Below the pieces are notes generated by a model. The model was not told the origin of the DNA, did not search any database, and saw only the letters and a list, made by a program, of their open reading frames with translations. A program made the position numbers and the translations under genes. From contig NZ_OY781091.1 of assembly GCF_963676275.1 (NCBI RefSeq), positions 372,001 through 436,000 on the forward strand: a DNA stretch of 64,000 nt, read 5' to 3'. Numbering within the stretch: position 1 is the first letter of the stretch; the number at the start of each line of letters is the position of its first letter. Origin of the DNA: an uncultured Cohaesibacter sp. (GTDB taxonomy: Bacteria > Pseudomonadota > Alphaproteobacteria > Rhizobiales > Cohaesibacteraceae). Shown in pieces: positions 62,932 through 64,000 of this stretch.

Positions 62932-63469
62932 CGGCATTTTGATGATTGCCCTGATTATCACCTCGGTCTGGGTCATGAAGATGAATACCCGGCTCCAGAA
63001 GCTGCGCGACAATCACTATGAATTTCGCCGCATCATGGAACAGACCAATCTGGCGCTGGAAGGGATTGAGGTTTCGATTGATGAAATCAATGTGCGTGGT
63101 CAGCAGGTGCTGAACGCTCTTGGCAAACGCATCGATGAAGCCCGCGACATCGTAACCGATCTGGACAAGATGACCCGCGAAGTGCGCGGTCAGCAAAAGG
63201 AATTGCGACTGGAAATGGTCGCCTTCCAGGAAGAGATCGGCAAGGAATGCGACAACCAGATCGGTATTCTCAAGCGCATCAGCGAAGCCGCCAACGAGGC
63301 GGCCAGAAAAGACGCCTATTCCGAGCCGCGCAACTCAACGGGTGCCGGGGCCTCATCTGCCTCAGCCGCCGCAGGGGCGTCCGCGAGCCCTCAGATGGAA
63401 AATCCGTCCTTCTACCGCATCGAAGATCAACTGCCGGCGATGCTGCGCCGGGTGAATCTCAAATCATGA
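62912..63469 (+). CDS. DUF6468-like flagellar-operon membrane protein
   Basis: A 185-residue protein with one N-terminal helix (about 2-22, SYLADGILMIALIITSVWVM), a long coiled coil (about 25-130) and an Ala/Ser-rich tail. This form and its place between fliM and fliN match the protein I know as DUF6468 in alphaproteobacterial flagellar clusters; function unknown. ATG 62912 has GAGGA 8 bases upstream and lies inside the fliM end, so translation is coupled. Confidence 0.75.
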   Translation: MISYLADGILMIALIITSVWVMKMNTRLQKLRDNHYEFRRIMEQTNLALEGIEVSIDEINVRGQQVLNALGKRIDEARDIVTDLDKMTREVRGQQKELRLEMVAFQEEIGKECDNQIGILKRISEAANEAARKDAYSEPRNSTGAGASSASAAAGASASPQMENPSFYRIEDQLPAMLRRVNLKS

Positions 63470-63524
63470 CGCCTGTTGCGAAGAGCGCACGCAAATAATT
63501 TGAACATTTAAGAGGAACAGCCCC

Positions 63525-63956
63525 ATGAATCCTGATGATATCGAATTTCAGAAAATCGAGCTTGATGAACCGGTTACGCCACCTCCCGCCGCCAAGGAGA
63601 AGGAAGAGGCAACCCCGACACTGGCCGATTTTTCCAAAACGGCAGAGGGTGCGACCACCTTTGGCAACACCATCAAGTCCGATCGCAATCTCGACAATAT
63701 CCTGAATATTCCCGTCGATATTCAGGTGGTTCTGGGCTCCGCCTCGATGCTGGTCTCAAATCTGCTCAAGCTCGGGCGCGGGGCGGTCATTCCCCTTGAT
63801 CACCGTGTCGGAGAGCCGGTTGAAGTGGTGGTCAATGGTCGCGTCGTGGCGCGCGGTGAGGTCGTCGTTGTGGAAGATGACAATTCCCGCTTCGGTGTTT
63901 CGCTGACGGAAATTGTTGGCTCGGGCAACCTGACCAAGCAGGAATCCATCAATTGA
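63525..63956 (+). CDS. fliN: Flagellar motor switch protein FliN
   Basis: A 143-residue C-ring protein. A variable N-terminus (about 1-55) precedes the SpoA-type domain with LDNILNIPVDIQVVLGSASM, LLKLGRGAVIPLDHRVGEPV and VVNGRVVARGEVVVVEDDNS. GAGGA lies upstream of the ATG. The operon continues past the window, where fliG would be expected. Confidence 0.95.
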   Translation: MNPDDIEFQKIELDEPVTPPPAAKEKEEATPTLADFSKTAEGATTFGNTIKSDRNLDNILNIPVDIQVVLGSASMLVSNLLKLGRGAVIPLDHRVGEPVEVVVNGRVVARGEVVVVEDDNSRFGVSLTEIVGSGNLTKQESIN

Positions 63957-64000
63957 TGCACACCGCCCTCGATGCCTGATGGCATTTGAGCGTGCTTTTT

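Overview
The window reads as chromosomal DNA of a motile alphaproteobacterium of the order Hyphomicrobiales (Rhizobiales). The signs are an Omp2b-type porin, the flagellar proteins FlbT, FlaF, MotC and MotE, a FtcR/Rem-type flagellar regulator, an Lrp-type regulator paired with ACC deaminase, and a GC-rich genome with many ATGA or TGATG stop/start overlaps. A marine genus such as Cohaesibacter is plausible but is only an inference. No CRISPR array, prophage, insertion sequence, rRNA or tRNA was seen.

Left part (1-28 kb), metabolism and transport. It opens with the end of an oligopeptide-type ABC importer (permease, then a double-ATPase protein). Next come a TetR regulator behind a long AT-rich region with repeated 12-mers, an Omp2b-like porin, a NifX-like protein with a His-rich tail and a DUF2161 protein. 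ACC deaminase lies divergent from its Lrp-type regulator, and the MntH manganese importer lies divergent from MntR over two matching palindromes. A HAD hydrolase with a LacI regulator, a Ser/Thr dehydratase and a VIT-type metal transporter follow. Then comes an iron-linked periplasmic operon (imelysin, di-heme oxidoreductase, second imelysin, Tat-exported DUF1513 protein). A convergent cytochrome bd operon, cydA-cydB-cydX-cydD-cydC, includes an unlisted 35-residue CydX. A DUF2946 protein closes this part.

Right part (28-64 kb), flagellum. Plus-strand blocks are motE-flgH-fliL-fliP, flgB-flgC-fliE-flgG-flgA-flgI and ftcR. Minus-strand blocks are flgE-flgK-flgL-flaF-flbT-flgD-fliQ; fliF-fliH-like-motB-motC-fliK followed by a frameshifted lytic transglycosylase; a single flagellin; and DUF1217-flgF-orf199-fliI-flgJ-flgN-like-orf151-flhA-fliR-fliJ-like. 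At the right edge motA-fliM-DUF6468-fliN runs out of the window; fliG and flhB were not found and may lie beyond it. Together these encode most of the rod, hook, filament, rings, export gate and stator, plus post-transcriptional control of flagellin (FlbT, FlaF).

The best leads are two regulatory circuits whose operators are visible as duplicated palindromes (mntR/mntH and acdR/acdS), the broken transglycosylase, the split flagellar operon, and several flagellar-operon proteins without a named function (orf199, orf151, the DUF6468 and DUF1217 proteins). I did not find a clearly new defence or mobile system.
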